Shown one piece after another: positions 5,866-12,560 of a stretch of DNA of 12,691 bases (position 1 is its first letter; each line of letters begins with the position of its first letter). Both the position numbers and the translations under genes were made by a program. Under the pieces are notes generated by a model. That model worked only from the letters and a program-made list of their open reading frames with translations. It had not been told where the DNA came from and searched no databases. The DNA lies in NCBI GenBank assembly GCA_964396025.1, contig CAYNBT010000019.1:1-12691 (forward strand), read 5' to 3'. Origin of the DNA: CAYNBT01 sp964396025 (GTDB lineage: Bacteria > Patescibacteriota > WWE3 > UBA101185 > UBA10185).

Positions 5866-8093
5866 ATGTATTTTAGACGCAGGCTGTTTGCTACCACGCT
5901 CACTGAGCTCAACGCCATGGCTGCGCTCGCAATAATTGGAGAAAGCAAAATTCCTGAGAATGGATACAAAACCCCAAACGCTATTGGTATACCAATGATA
6001 TTGTAGATGAACGCCCAGAAAAGATTTTGTTTAATCACAGCAAACGTTTTTCTAGAAACAGTAACCGCCAACAATATTTTGTTAAGATCTCCTTGCAAAA
6101 TCACTATGTCCCCAGCTTCAATAGCTATATCTGTGCCTGATCCCATTGCGATGCCTACATTAGCCTGTGCCAACGCTGGCGCGTCATTTATGCCGTCCCC
6201 TACCATAGCTACCACAGAACCGGAATTTCTTGCCTGAAGGTCTTTTATGGCGTTAGCTTTATCTTGGGGTAAAACCTCTGAAATTATGTTTTTGATACCA
6301 AGTTCCGCACCAATCGCTTCAGCAGTTTTTTGATTATCTCCTGTTAGCATTACGGGTTCTATATTCATAGCCTTCAGTTGATTTATGATATTTTTTGATT
6401 CTTCTCTTGGTGAATCAAATATAGTTATGAGTGCGGCCGTTTTACCCTGAAAGTGCACAAATATAGTTGTTTTAGCCTTTTGAACTTCGGCCTCGTATCT
6501 CTCCAATGTTTCAGCTTCAATAGTTATGTTGTGTTTTTGCAGGAGTTTTCTGGTTCCAATCAGTATCATGTCACCGTTCAATTTTGCTGTAATTCCAAAA
6601 CCCGGGGTTTCTAGAAAGTCGGTCACAGGTAGTTGCTTGGAGTTTGTAAGATGCTTCGCTATAGCTTGGGCTAACGGATGGTGCGAAAGCGATTCTGCAG
6701 ACGCAATAACACTTTCTATCAAACTTGGGTCAAATCCGCCAAGATGAATGATTTGCTCAATTCTTGGTTTTCCAAGTGTTAAAGTTCCAGTTTTATCAAA
6801 AACCATGAAATTTACTTTGTGCAGATTTTCCAGTGCCTCAGCGTTTTTTATCAGAACTCCCATTCTTGCGGCTTTTCCAGAACCCACGATCAGTGCTGTT
6901 GGTACAGCCAGACCCAATGCGCAAGGACAAGCAATAATCAAGATTGTGACAGCAATATAGATGCTTTGAGCCATACTAGATTCAAGCCCCAACGAGCTTG
7001 CCACAAATGTCCAGAATATAAAGGCCACTAGAGCAATAACTATGACCACAGGGACAAAAACACCAGAGACTTTATCTGCCAACTTTTGAATTGGAGCCTG
7101 TGTGGCTTGAGCATCCTCTACCATTTGAATAATTTGAGCCAGTAATGTCTGATTTCCTACTTTGAGGGCTTTTACCTTGAGAATACTCGAAAGGTTTATT
7201 GTTGCGCCATAAACATTTTCCCCAACACTTTTGTCTACGGGAATAGATTCACCGGAAATCATTGATTCATCAATTGCTGAAGTTCCCTCGCTAATCTGCC
7301 CATCTGTAGGAATTTTCTCTCCCGGTCTTATCAGCAAAATATCACCCACCTGAAGTTCGTTAATGTTAATTTTGATTTCTTTACCTTCTTTTATTATGGT
7401 TGCTTCTTTGGCTTGCAGTTTGATTAAGGATTTTATGGCATCATTTGTTCTAATTTTGGCTCGGGATTCAAGAAGTCGCCCTAGTAAAACAAAGAAAATA
7501 ATGAAGGCGCTTGCCTCAAAATATACTTCGCTGCCACTGTCTTTGAAAAATATAATAAAAGTTGAATAACTCCATGCAGCAAATGTACCTATGGCAATCA
7601 AAGAATCCATATTAAACTGCAATTTTTTAATTGCTCTGAGAGCACTGGAGAAGATGTTTGCCCCTGCTACGAACATAATAAGTGAGGTTATAACGAATTG
7701 AACATATGCATGCATAAAAGGCTTAGCTTCCATAGGATCAGAAACCATAACCATCATCAGCATTTGAATTGCAAAGGGTATCACGCCGATCGCGCTTGCT
7801 ATAACTCCAAGTCTTAGTTTTTTATATTCATTAAGTTTTAGTTCAGCAGCTTTGCCAGAATGCTCAGTATCAGAGCTTCTAGGGATAATTCTGTAACTTC
7901 CAAGTTCCTTCACTGCATTTTCAATTGCCTCGTTTTTAGTTTCTTGGTCATCGTACTCAACATAGAGTTGTTCTGCTCCATAGTTAACATTTGCCGATTT
8001 TACCCCTGGTGTTGATTTTACAGCCTTTTCAATCAGTACTTTACATGATGCGCAATGCATTCCAACAACATCATACTTTGATTTTTGAATCAT
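5862..8093 (-). CDS. copA: Cu(I)-exporting P-type ATPase CopA
   Basis: CopA pumps Cu(I) out of the cytoplasm using ATP. The 743-residue product has a single N-terminal HMA domain with GMHCASC (Cys14, Cys17). The actuator loop SGES is at 280-283, the membrane CPC at 389-391 and the phosphorylated Asp433 in DKTGTLT. The nucleotide-domain HP motif is at 472-473 and the hinge MVGDGIND at 631-637. The last two helices carry YN (697-698) and MALSS (Met726, Ser729), the ligand set of the copper-specific P1B-1 subgroup. I placed the start at ATG 8093, where TAATG joins the stop of the upstream gene. A TTG at 8138 would add 15 residues that merely shadow that gene. Last gene of the csoR operon. Confidence 0.95.
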   Translation of the reverse strand: MIQKSKYDVVGMHCASCKVLIEKAVKSTPGVKSANVNYGAEQLYVEYDDQETKNEAIENAVKELGSYRIIPRSSDTEHSGKAAELKLNEYKKLRLGVIASAIGVIPFAIQMLMMVMVSDPMEAKPFMHAYVQFVITSLIMFVAGANIFSSALRAIKKLQFNMDSLIAIGTFAAWSYSTFIIFFKDSGSEVYFEASAFIIFFVLLGRLLESRAKIRTNDAIKSLIKLQAKEATIIKEGKEIKININELQVGDILLIRPGEKIPTDGQISEGTSAIDESMISGESIPVDKSVGENVYGATINLSSILKVKALKVGNQTLLAQIIQMVEDAQATQAPIQKLADKVSGVFVPVVIVIALVAFIFWTFVASSLGLESSMAQSIYIAVTILIIACPCALGLAVPTALIVGSGKAARMGVLIKNAEALENLHKVNFMVFDKTGTLTLGKPRIEQIIHLGGFDPSLIESVIASAESLSHHPLAQAIAKHLTNSKQLPVTDFLETPGFGITAKLNGDMILIGTRKLLQKHNITIEAETLERYEAEVQKAKTTIFVHFQGKTAALITIFDSPREESKNIINQLKAMNIEPVMLTGDNQKTAEAIGAELGIKNIISEVLPQDKANAIKDLQARNSGSVVAMVGDGINDAPALAQANVGIAMGSGTDIAIEAGDIVILQGDLNKILLAVTVSRKTFAVIKQNLFWAFIYNIIGIPIAFGVLYPFSGILLSPIIASAAMALSSVSVVANSLRLKYI

Positions 8094-9451
8094 TAGATTA
8101 CTTTCACAGTCACAGGGGCAACCATGCCCATGGAGCAAGAAATTTTATAAGTACCCTTGGTTGGTATAAACTCTGGTGTCTCATTAAATCCGGGTTTTAG
8201 ATAAATAATTTCTGGATAAAGATCGCGTGCATAAAAAGCATTTGCGCAGCCTACAGCGCCTTCGTTAAATATTTCTATTTTGGCAGGTATTCCTGCTTTT
8301 AGCTCTACATACTTGGGGGAGTAATCAAATGCATTAGCTTCAATTTGAATGATTTGAACGCCACTTTGCTGTTTTGCAATTTGAGTCTCCCCACGCAATG
8401 AAGGGATCTTTATGTCATTAAGACTAAAGAGACCTAAAACATTAAGTTGTGCATTCATAGTGTAAATTGCAAAAAAAACTGTTAAAAAGCCTGCAAACAA
8501 ATTAAAGATTTTTGAAGCCTTTGGATTGCCGTAAAGTTTTATGCTTGAAAAGTTTATGAGAATCAGCATTGGTGCTGTACCTAGCGCGAATCCAAGTAAC
8601 ATGAGCGCGCTAACCAATGGGTCTTTTGTGCTCAAAGCTGTTGTTTGAGCAATAAGAGTGAATCCGCAAGGAACAAAGAATGTTAGTACTCCTATCAGAA
8701 ATGGAGATACTTCAGACGTGTAACTTTGATGTGCACCCAACTGCTTTTCTGCAAATTTGAATCTTGGAAGTCTCACCCAGTCTAGTGATTTTACACCCAA
8801 CATTTTTAAGCCCATGACCAAAATAAGTAAAGAAAGTACTATAGAAAAGATGGCCATTGTATCAACCGAAAATGCCACTAGCGCTCCAAGTGCACCGAGT
8901 ATTCCGCCAAATACTGCAAATGCTCCAAGTCTCCCCAGACTAAACATTATAAATGGCCTGTGCTTGTTGATTCCTTGTAAATGACTCCAGTTTTTGGAAA
9001 GTGCCAAAATTATGCTTCCCACAAGTGCAGCGCAACTTGATACCCCTGCAGCCAATCCAAATAAAAAGAAACCAAAAAACGAAGAACTGGATTCCACTGT
9101 GAAGCTTGCCAAAAACCCTGATCGTTCCACAACATAAAACAAAGCTGCTACAACAGCAAAAACCGAAAAAGCCAAGTAGTAGTCTGACGAATTAACCTTC
9201 TCTTTTGGAACATTGATATTGGCAGCACTGAATTTATATCCAAGGTGCCTAAAGTCATTATTCAGATCGTTTACTGTAGGAATGTCCCTCTTATGTGGAG
9301 CTTTGATTACGACGTAACTATTTTTTCTGGAAAGCTCTATACTTGAAATGTTTTTGTATTCGTCAATGCCTCCCTTAATCAGTACTTCACATGCATCACA
9401 GTGCATTCCGTCAATTCTATATTTACATTCTGCAAGATTATCTTTGCTCAT
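8093..9451 (-). CDS. HMA - DsbD_2-like membrane - cupredoxin fusion, copper handling
   Basis: This 452-residue protein joins three parts. Residues 8-75 form a heavy-metal-associated domain with GMHCDAC (Cys18, Cys21). Residues about 92-335 form a six- or seven-helix membrane domain like the DsbD_2/UreH/SafE families, with Cys140 (VSSCAALVG) and Cys262 (FVPCGFTL) at the two symmetry-related positions where the DsbD/CcdA group keeps its redox pair. Residues about 360-452 form a cupredoxin-like domain with Cys402 and the segment CSMGM (Cys439, Met441, Met443). The likely role is copper binding and transfer within or across the membrane, possibly with thiol redox chemistry. It sits between csoR (ATGA overlap) and copA (TAATG). 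The direction of transport and the redox activity are inference. Confidence 0.85.
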   Translation of the reverse strand: MSKDNLAECKYRIDGMHCDACEVLIKGGIDEYKNISSIELSRKNSYVVIKAPHKRDIPTVNDLNNDFRHLGYKFSAANINVPKEKVNSSDYYLAFSVFAVVAALFYVVERSGFLASFTVESSSSFFGFFLFGLAAGVSSCAALVGSIILALSKNWSHLQGINKHRPFIMFSLGRLGAFAVFGGILGALGALVAFSVDTMAIFSIVLSLLILVMGLKMLGVKSLDWVRLPRFKFAEKQLGAHQSYTSEVSPFLIGVLTFFVPCGFTLIAQTTALSTKDPLVSALMLLGFALGTAPMLILINFSSIKLYGNPKASKIFNLFAGFLTVFFAIYTMNAQLNVLGLFSLNDIKIPSLRGETQIAKQQSGVQIIQIEANAFDYSPKYVELKAGIPAKIEIFNEGAVGCANAFYARDLYPEIIYLKPGFNETPEFIPTKGTYKISCSMGMVAPVTVKVI

Positions 9452-9693
9452 TTGTATTTAAATATCCCAACTAAATCAGATACTACTTTTTGAATTTCAC
9501 CTCGTTTTGCTTGATTAGCTACACAATGGCTTATATGAGACTCCATAAGCGCTGTGTCCAGTTTTTTGAGTGCTTTTTGCACAGCAAGCGATTGATGAAG
9601 AATATCGATACAATATTTTTCTTCTTCAATCATTTTTTCAATAGCTGCAATATGTCCCTTGATTATTTTTATGCGATGAAGGTTTTTATTCAT
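9448..9693 (-). CDS. csoR: Copper-sensing transcriptional repressor CsoR
   Basis: CsoR is an all-helical DNA-binding repressor that leaves its operator on binding Cu(I). The 81-residue product has the copper ligand set Cys28 (YCIDIL), His53 and Cys57 (SHISHC), the Cys-His-Cys pattern that separates CsoR from nickel- or formaldehyde-sensing relatives. Basic residues of the N-terminal helix (His6, Arg7, Lys9, Lys12) stand where the DNA-contact residues lie, and GH replaces the usual GQ at 13-14. It is the first gene of the copper operon, overlapping the next start by four bases (ATGA). A CsoR-type operator in its leader indicates autoregulation. Confidence 0.95.
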   Translation of the reverse strand: MNKNLHRIKIIKGHIAAIEKMIEEEKYCIDILHQSLAVQKALKKLDTALMESHISHCVANQAKRGEIQKVVSDLVGIFKYK

Positions 9694-9704
9694 AAAATTC
9701 TAGT

Positions 9705-9717
9705 CCCCTGTGGGGGG
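9705..9717 (-). promoter_or_regulatory. Probable CsoR operator
   Basis: CCCC-TGT-GGGG (with two more Gs) is an inverted repeat of C/G tracts like known CsoR operators, in which runs of C and G face each other around a short A/T-containing centre. It lies just downstream of the -10 of the csoR promoter, around the predicted transcription start, so a bound repressor would block initiation. The GGGG arm lies too far from the ATG to be a normal Shine-Dalgarno. Confidence 0.7.
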
Positions 9718-9725
9718 ATGTGTTA

Positions 9726-9754
9726 ATAATAGTAACACTTTAGAAGATTGTCAA
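9726..9754 (-). promoter_or_regulatory. csoR operon promoter
   Basis: On the minus strand, a perfect -35 TTGACA (9749-9754), a 17-base spacer and a -10 TATTAT (9726-9731, five of six bases). It is the strongest promoter in the window and, with a leader of about 25-30 bases, is unlike the leaderless type used by truB and its neighbours. Confidence 0.8.
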
Positions 9755-9777
9755 TTTGAATTTACTCTGAGCGAGAA

Positions 9778-9795
9778 GACCTCGGGCTTCAGGTC
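9778..9795. repeat. GC-rich hairpin between the small membrane protein and csoR
   Basis: GACCT and AGGTC (five perfect base pairs, eight-base loop) sit in a locally GC-rich patch (about 9765-9815) downstream of the 9816-10124 gene. There is no T-run after it on either strand, so it is at best a weak terminator for that gene. Confidence 0.4.
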
Positions 9796-9815
9796 GGGGA
9801 TGAGATCGAAGCTCT

Positions 9816-10124
9816 TCACTTTTTAAAGCAAAATCTGTCGTCTTTACCCGATCCGGTGGGTAACAAGTCTATTGAGCAGTCCTGTCTTTTTTCACATTGC
9901 GTAGCGTTTAGGACAAAGCAAGGGGTGTGTTTGCTATATGGAAAAATCTCAAGCAGTGCAGTGAAAATTAAAAATCCGGCTACATACTGTAACAAGAATA
10001 CAATCACAAAAAAAGGTATAAATAGTAGTTTCGAAAGTTTTCGTTTAAGGATTATTCTAGCCCCAAAAAATATTGTGATTAGTGCGAATATTATTGCAAG
10101 TATGGTGGCAAGAGTTTCGAACAT
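9816..10124 (-). CDS. Small two-helix membrane protein with a four-Cys C-terminal domain
   Basis: Family not recognised. The 102-residue product has two membrane helices (about 4-27 and 32-60) joined by a tight basic turn (KRKLSK), which puts both ends on the outside if the positive-inside rule holds. The last 40 residues carry Cys at 69, 77, 83 and 99, enough for two disulfides or a small metal site. The frame continues upstream for 25 codons into repeat DNA, but ATG 10124 is preferred: the hydrophobic helix begins there and a TACAAT -10-like box (10135-10140) lies ten bases upstream. It is co-directional with csoR but separated from it by the csoR promoter. Length and composition support a real gene; the role is unknown. 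Confidence 0.6.
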   Translation of the reverse strand: MFETLATILAIIFALITIFFGARIILKRKLSKLLFIPFFVIVFLLQYVAGFLIFTALLEIFPYSKHTPCFVLNATQCEKRQDCSIDLLPTGSGKDDRFCFKK

Positions 10125-10166
10125 TTCTAAAGATATTGTACTACATTTGAAACGGAGTAAGATCTT

Positions 10167-10361
10167 GCTCGCTTCGCTCGCTAATATGTTCTGTAGCAAG
10201 TCGTCGCTACGCTCCTACGTTTTACGAAGTAAAAGGAAGCTTTGCTTATTGCACCCCAACTCACTAAACTCGTTACACTCGTTAAGTGGCTTGGTGGCAA
10301 GTCGTCGCTACGCTCCTATTGCACCCCAGCTGACTAAATTCGCGTTGCTCATTAAGTCATC
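10167..10361. repeat. Phased array of triloop mini-hairpins with direct repeats, next to tRNA-Val
   Basis: A 237-base stretch without a gene (10125-10361) is mostly filled by this array. A 22-base perfect direct repeat lies at 10196-10217 and 10297-10318, and a 12-base one (TATTGCACCCCA) at 10247-10258 and 10317-10328. Units also contain GCTTCGC, GCTACGC (twice), GCTTTGC, GTTACAC and GCGTTGC. Each is a short stem closed by a three-base loop, with loop centres at 10174, 10209, 10242, 10275, 10310 and 10345: intervals of 35, 33, 33, 35 and 35. An extra hairpin, TTTTAC-GAA-GTAAAA, is at 10220-10234. The array abuts the tRNA CCA end. Confidence 0.75.
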
Positions 10362-10438
10362 TGGTGGTCGGTGCAGGAATTGAACCTGCGACCCCTTCAA
10401 TGTCACTGAAGTGCTCTGGCCAACTGAGCTAACCGACC
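10362..10438 (-). tRNA. tRNA-Val (anticodon GAC)
   Basis: A complete cloverleaf reads on the minus strand. The acceptor stem GGTCGGT/ACCGACC is seven perfect pairs. The D-arm is GCTC...GAGC, the anticodon stem is CTTCA/TGAAG with loop GTGACAT (anticodon GAC, plus-strand 10402-10404), and the variable loop is GGGTC. The T-arm is GCAGG-TTCAATT-CCTGC, with discriminator A73 and an encoded CCA tail. It reads GUC and GUU valine codons. It lies 43 bases after clpP on the same strand with no clear promoter of its own, so it may be co-transcribed with tig-clpP. Repeat DNA follows its 3' end directly. Confidence 0.97.
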
Positions 10439-10481
10439 CAACAACACTACCGCCCCCACAACATAGTCGCCTGCATGAAAG

Positions 10482-11093
10482 TTACTTAGCTTTTCTAGGT
10501 TCCATGATCTTGTCTGCCAAGCCGTACTTTACGGTTTCTTCGGCATTCATCCAGTTGTTTCGATCAATGTCTTTCATGATTTTGTCGCGCTTTTGTCCTG
10601 TGTTTTCGGCAAGGATGTCTGTTAGTACGTCTCTGCTTCTCAAAAGGTGTTTGCTGCTGATTTCTATGTCAGTAGCTTGGCCTTCTAACCCGCCCATAAT
10701 GAGTGGTTGATGGATCATAGTTTCTGCTTTTGGCAAAATGAATCTTTTACCTTTGGTGCCTCCACTCAACAAGATTGCTCCCATAGAGGCTGCTAGCCCT
10801 ACATTAATTGTTGCAACGTCATTTTTAATGTGTTTCATGGTGTCGTACATGGCAAGACCTGAGCTTATCACTCCTCCTGGAGAGTTAATGTATACGTTTA
10901 TATCCCGTGAAGGATCCTTGCTTTCCAAGAACAAGAGCTGGGCAATAAAGGTATTTGCCATGCCCATTTCAACTTCACCTGTTACAAATACTATGTAATC
11001 CTCCAAAAGTCTGGAGTAAATGTCGTACGAGCGCTCGAAACCGTTTGGATTCTTTTCTACAACAATTGGAATTAAGACATTATTGCTATTCAT
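10482..11093 (-). CDS. clpP: ClpP protease subunit with Asn in place of the catalytic Asp
   Basis: ClpP forms the barrel-shaped proteolytic core that degrades proteins fed by Clp ATPases. The 203-residue product aligns along its whole length with E. coli and B. subtilis ClpP: ERSYDIYSRLL, YINSPGG, nucleophile Ser103 in GLAASMGA, and His128 in MIHQP. The third triad position, Asp185 of E. coli in ERDRFLSA, reads DRNNWMNA here, with Asn179 replacing Asp. The start ATG overlaps the end of tig by eight bases, and an AGGA Shine-Dalgarno stands about eight bases before it. No Clp ATPase gene is in the window. Confidence 0.95.
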   Translation of the reverse strand: MNSNNVLIPIVVEKNPNGFERSYDIYSRLLEDYIVFVTGEVEMGMANTFIAQLLFLESKDPSRDINVYINSPGGVISSGLAMYDTMKHIKNDVATINVGLAASMGAILLSGGTKGKRFILPKAETMIHQPLIMGGLEGQATDIEISSKHLLRSRDVLTDILAENTGQKRDKIMKDIDRNNWMNAEETVKYGLADKIMEPRKAK

Positions 11094-11979
11094 GTTTATG
11101 TCCTTCGACCTCTTCGGCCAAACCAGTTAAATACTTGTTTTTTTCAAGAATACTTTTCACATACCATTTTTCCATAGGATTCTTCATTTTCTCTTCCACG
11201 TTTTCTGCGCCGGATTCAACAAAAAGCTTTTCTATCTCTTGGTCTGTTACTTCAATTTTGGACTCGCTTACAAGGTACGAGAGTGCAAACTCTGATTTGA
11301 GGTTTTTCTCGGCTATTTGTGCATAGTCTTTTCTTAAATCGTCTTGAGTTTTGTTTTGAGCTTTTAGATAACTTTCTAAAGAAAGTCCTATGGCTTGTGA
11401 TTGGTCTACTAACCTTGCCATCATGCGTTCTACCTCTTCTTCAATCAACATGTCTGCAATTTCCACTTGAGTGTTCTTTACAATTACTTCGAGCAAATCG
11501 TTGGAATTTAAGTGAACATGCTCAGACTCTATCTGTTCGCCATTTTTTAGTTTTTCGGCATTTAGTTCTTTTTGTTTAGCTTGTTTCTTTTCAAAATTTT
11601 CCTTGAGTTCCTTCTTAAAATCGCCTACTTTGATTTCTGGTCTTATAGCAACAATTGCATTGAATTCAAAATCTTTTTCAAGATCAAAATGTTGAATTTC
11701 TACTCTTGGATTGGCTATTGGAGTAATGAGATTCTCCTTTAGAGCTTGAGGGTAGTACTTCTGCAAAAGTGTGTTTACAACCTCGCCATAAAGTTTAGAA
11801 ACATCGGTTTTTTCTAAAACCTTGTCTCTAGGAGCATGGCCCTTTCTAAACCCTGAAATTTCAGTTTCCTTTACTACTTCGTTTAGGATTTCTTCGTAGG
11901 CTTCCTTTACTTTTTGTGCAGGTACAACAACATTGATTTTTACAGTCGATTTTGGCTGTTTTTCTATATTTACTTTCAT
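11086..11979 (-). CDS. tig: Trigger factor, short form without a PPIase domain
   Basis: Trigger factor is the ribosome-bound chaperone that shields nascent chains at the exit tunnel. The 297-residue product has the ribosome-binding N-terminal domain with the signature GFRKGHAP (43-50), and a helical C-terminal domain (about 170-297) that forms the substrate-holding arms. E. coli trigger factor has about 430 residues with an FKBP-type PPIase domain between these parts; here a charged linker (about 117-160, rich in Lys and Glu) replaces it. The tail ends in EGHKHE. The gene leads a tig-clpP pair, as in many bacteria, with an eight-base overlap. Its extended -10 promoter lies nine bases before the ATG, with no Shine-Dalgarno. 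Confidence 0.92.
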   Translation of the reverse strand: MKVNIEKQPKSTVKINVVVPAQKVKEAYEEILNEVVKETEISGFRKGHAPRDKVLEKTDVSKLYGEVVNTLLQKYYPQALKENLITPIANPRVEIQHFDLEKDFEFNAIVAIRPEIKVGDFKKELKENFEKKQAKQKELNAEKLKNGEQIESEHVHLNSNDLLEVIVKNTQVEIADMLIEEEVERMMARLVDQSQAIGLSLESYLKAQNKTQDDLRKDYAQIAEKNLKSEFALSYLVSESKIEVTDQEIEKLFVESGAENVEEKMKNPMEKWYVKSILEKNKYLTGLAEEVEGHKHE

Positions 11980-11988
11980 ATCGTTGCT

Positions 11989-11997
11989 ATTTTAGCA
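11989..11997 (-). promoter_or_regulatory. Extended -10 promoter of tig-clpP
   Basis: On the minus strand TGC-TAAAAT ends nine bases before the tig ATG, predicting a leader of only two or three bases. The nearest -35-like hexamer is poor and badly spaced. Confidence 0.5.
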
Positions 11998-12072
11998 CAT
12001 GGCTACTAGTCATTGCTAAGGGTTGTTGAGTATCTGCCTTTTTGTTATCAACATATTTAAGCATGCAGATAT

Positions 12073-12112
12073 AAAAAAACCTGAAACCGCATTTCTGCAA
12101 ATCTCAGGTTTT
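12073..12112 (-). terminator. Intrinsic terminator of the 12128-12418 gene
   Basis: On the minus strand AAAACCTGA pairs perfectly with TCAGGTTTT (9 bp), followed directly by a run of Ts (seven Ts counting the stem end, then ATA). The loop can fold a second small stem, GCA-GAAA-TGC, with a GNRA tetraloop. It starts 16 bases after the stop codon. On the plus strand only four Ts follow, so it is directional. Confidence 0.85.
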
Positions 12113-12127
12113 ACTGACATGTTACTC

Positions 12128-12418
12128 TTAATTACTTTTGGTGTGTTTCTCCACATATTCCCTTAGTGTGGCAGTTCCTGTGAGGATGAGATTTACCACT
12201 GTATAAATTAAGAATGTTGGGGTCATATTAACGTCTGGTTTGACGAGCATCAAAATGAATGTAGCCGCCGCCAATACTGCTCCTGTACTAAAGAAAGACA
12301 TTGTTGCAAAGTGGAGTGTAAGTATTTTCACACCACTGATAATTTCCGCTATAAAAACCACCGCAATTGTAAAAAGTCCCGCTAAAGCAGCCAGAAAAGC
12401 GAGTATTAAGGTTTCCAT
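12128..12418 (-). CDS. Small three-helix membrane protein, function unknown
   Basis: The 96-residue product has three hydrophobic helices (about 3-27, 32-57 and 66-84) and a short basic C-terminal tail. No family motif is recognised. The open frame extends 39 codons upstream, but ATG 12418 is chosen because a Shine-Dalgarno (GGAGAG) precedes it by five bases, the first helix begins there, and the extension covers the promoter. The gene stands alone, with its own promoter (12465-12493) and a clear terminator (12073-12112), so it is a complete single-gene transcription unit. A membrane-accessory or holin-like role would be a guess. Confidence 0.65.
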   Translation of the reverse strand: METLILAFLAALAGLFTIAVVFIAEIISGVKILTLHFATMSFFSTGAVLAAATFILMLVKPDVNMTPTFLIYTVVNLILTGTATLREYVEKHTKSN

Positions 12419-12464
12419 TAGGTCTCTCCATTTATCTGTGAATTGAAAAGATGTATTCCGCGAT

Positions 12465-12493
12465 ATATTACTATAGGCATTAGATCTTGTAAA
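12465..12493 (-). promoter_or_regulatory. Promoter of the small three-helix membrane protein
   Basis: On the minus strand a -35 TTTACA (12488-12493, five of six bases), a 17-base spacer and a -10 TAATAT (12465-12470, four of six). The predicted leader is about 40 bases and includes the GGAGAG ribosome-binding site. Confidence 0.55.
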
Positions 12494-12560
12494 GGAGCTA
12501 CGTATGTACCATTTGGCGACGTCTTCTGATCTCAATTAGATATCTAACAGTTTCTTGACA

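Noticed and set aside
8094..8138. A 15-residue His/Cys-rich N-terminal extension of CopA (HGHGCPCDC) from a TTG start
   Set aside because: It looks like a metal-binding tail, but it is the shifted frame of the cupredoxin end of the upstream gene. The ATG at 8093 in the TAATG junction is the better start.
10220..10234. Intrinsic terminator (TTTTAC-GAA-GTAAAA)
   Set aside because: The stem is AT-rich and no T-run follows it on either strand.
10167..10361. CRISPR array
   Set aside because: The spacing is regular, but units are short hairpins of differing sequence. There are only two exact copies of the 22-base repeat, no unique spacers between identical repeats, and no cas genes.
9856..10383. 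A 175-codon open frame on the plus strand
   Set aside because: It runs antisense to the small membrane protein and through the repeat array into the tRNA. Its composition is unlike a protein family.
12419..12535. N-terminal extension of 39 residues for the small three-helix protein
   Set aside because: The extension covers a promoter and is polar and low in protein-like pattern. The internal ATG has a good Shine-Dalgarno.
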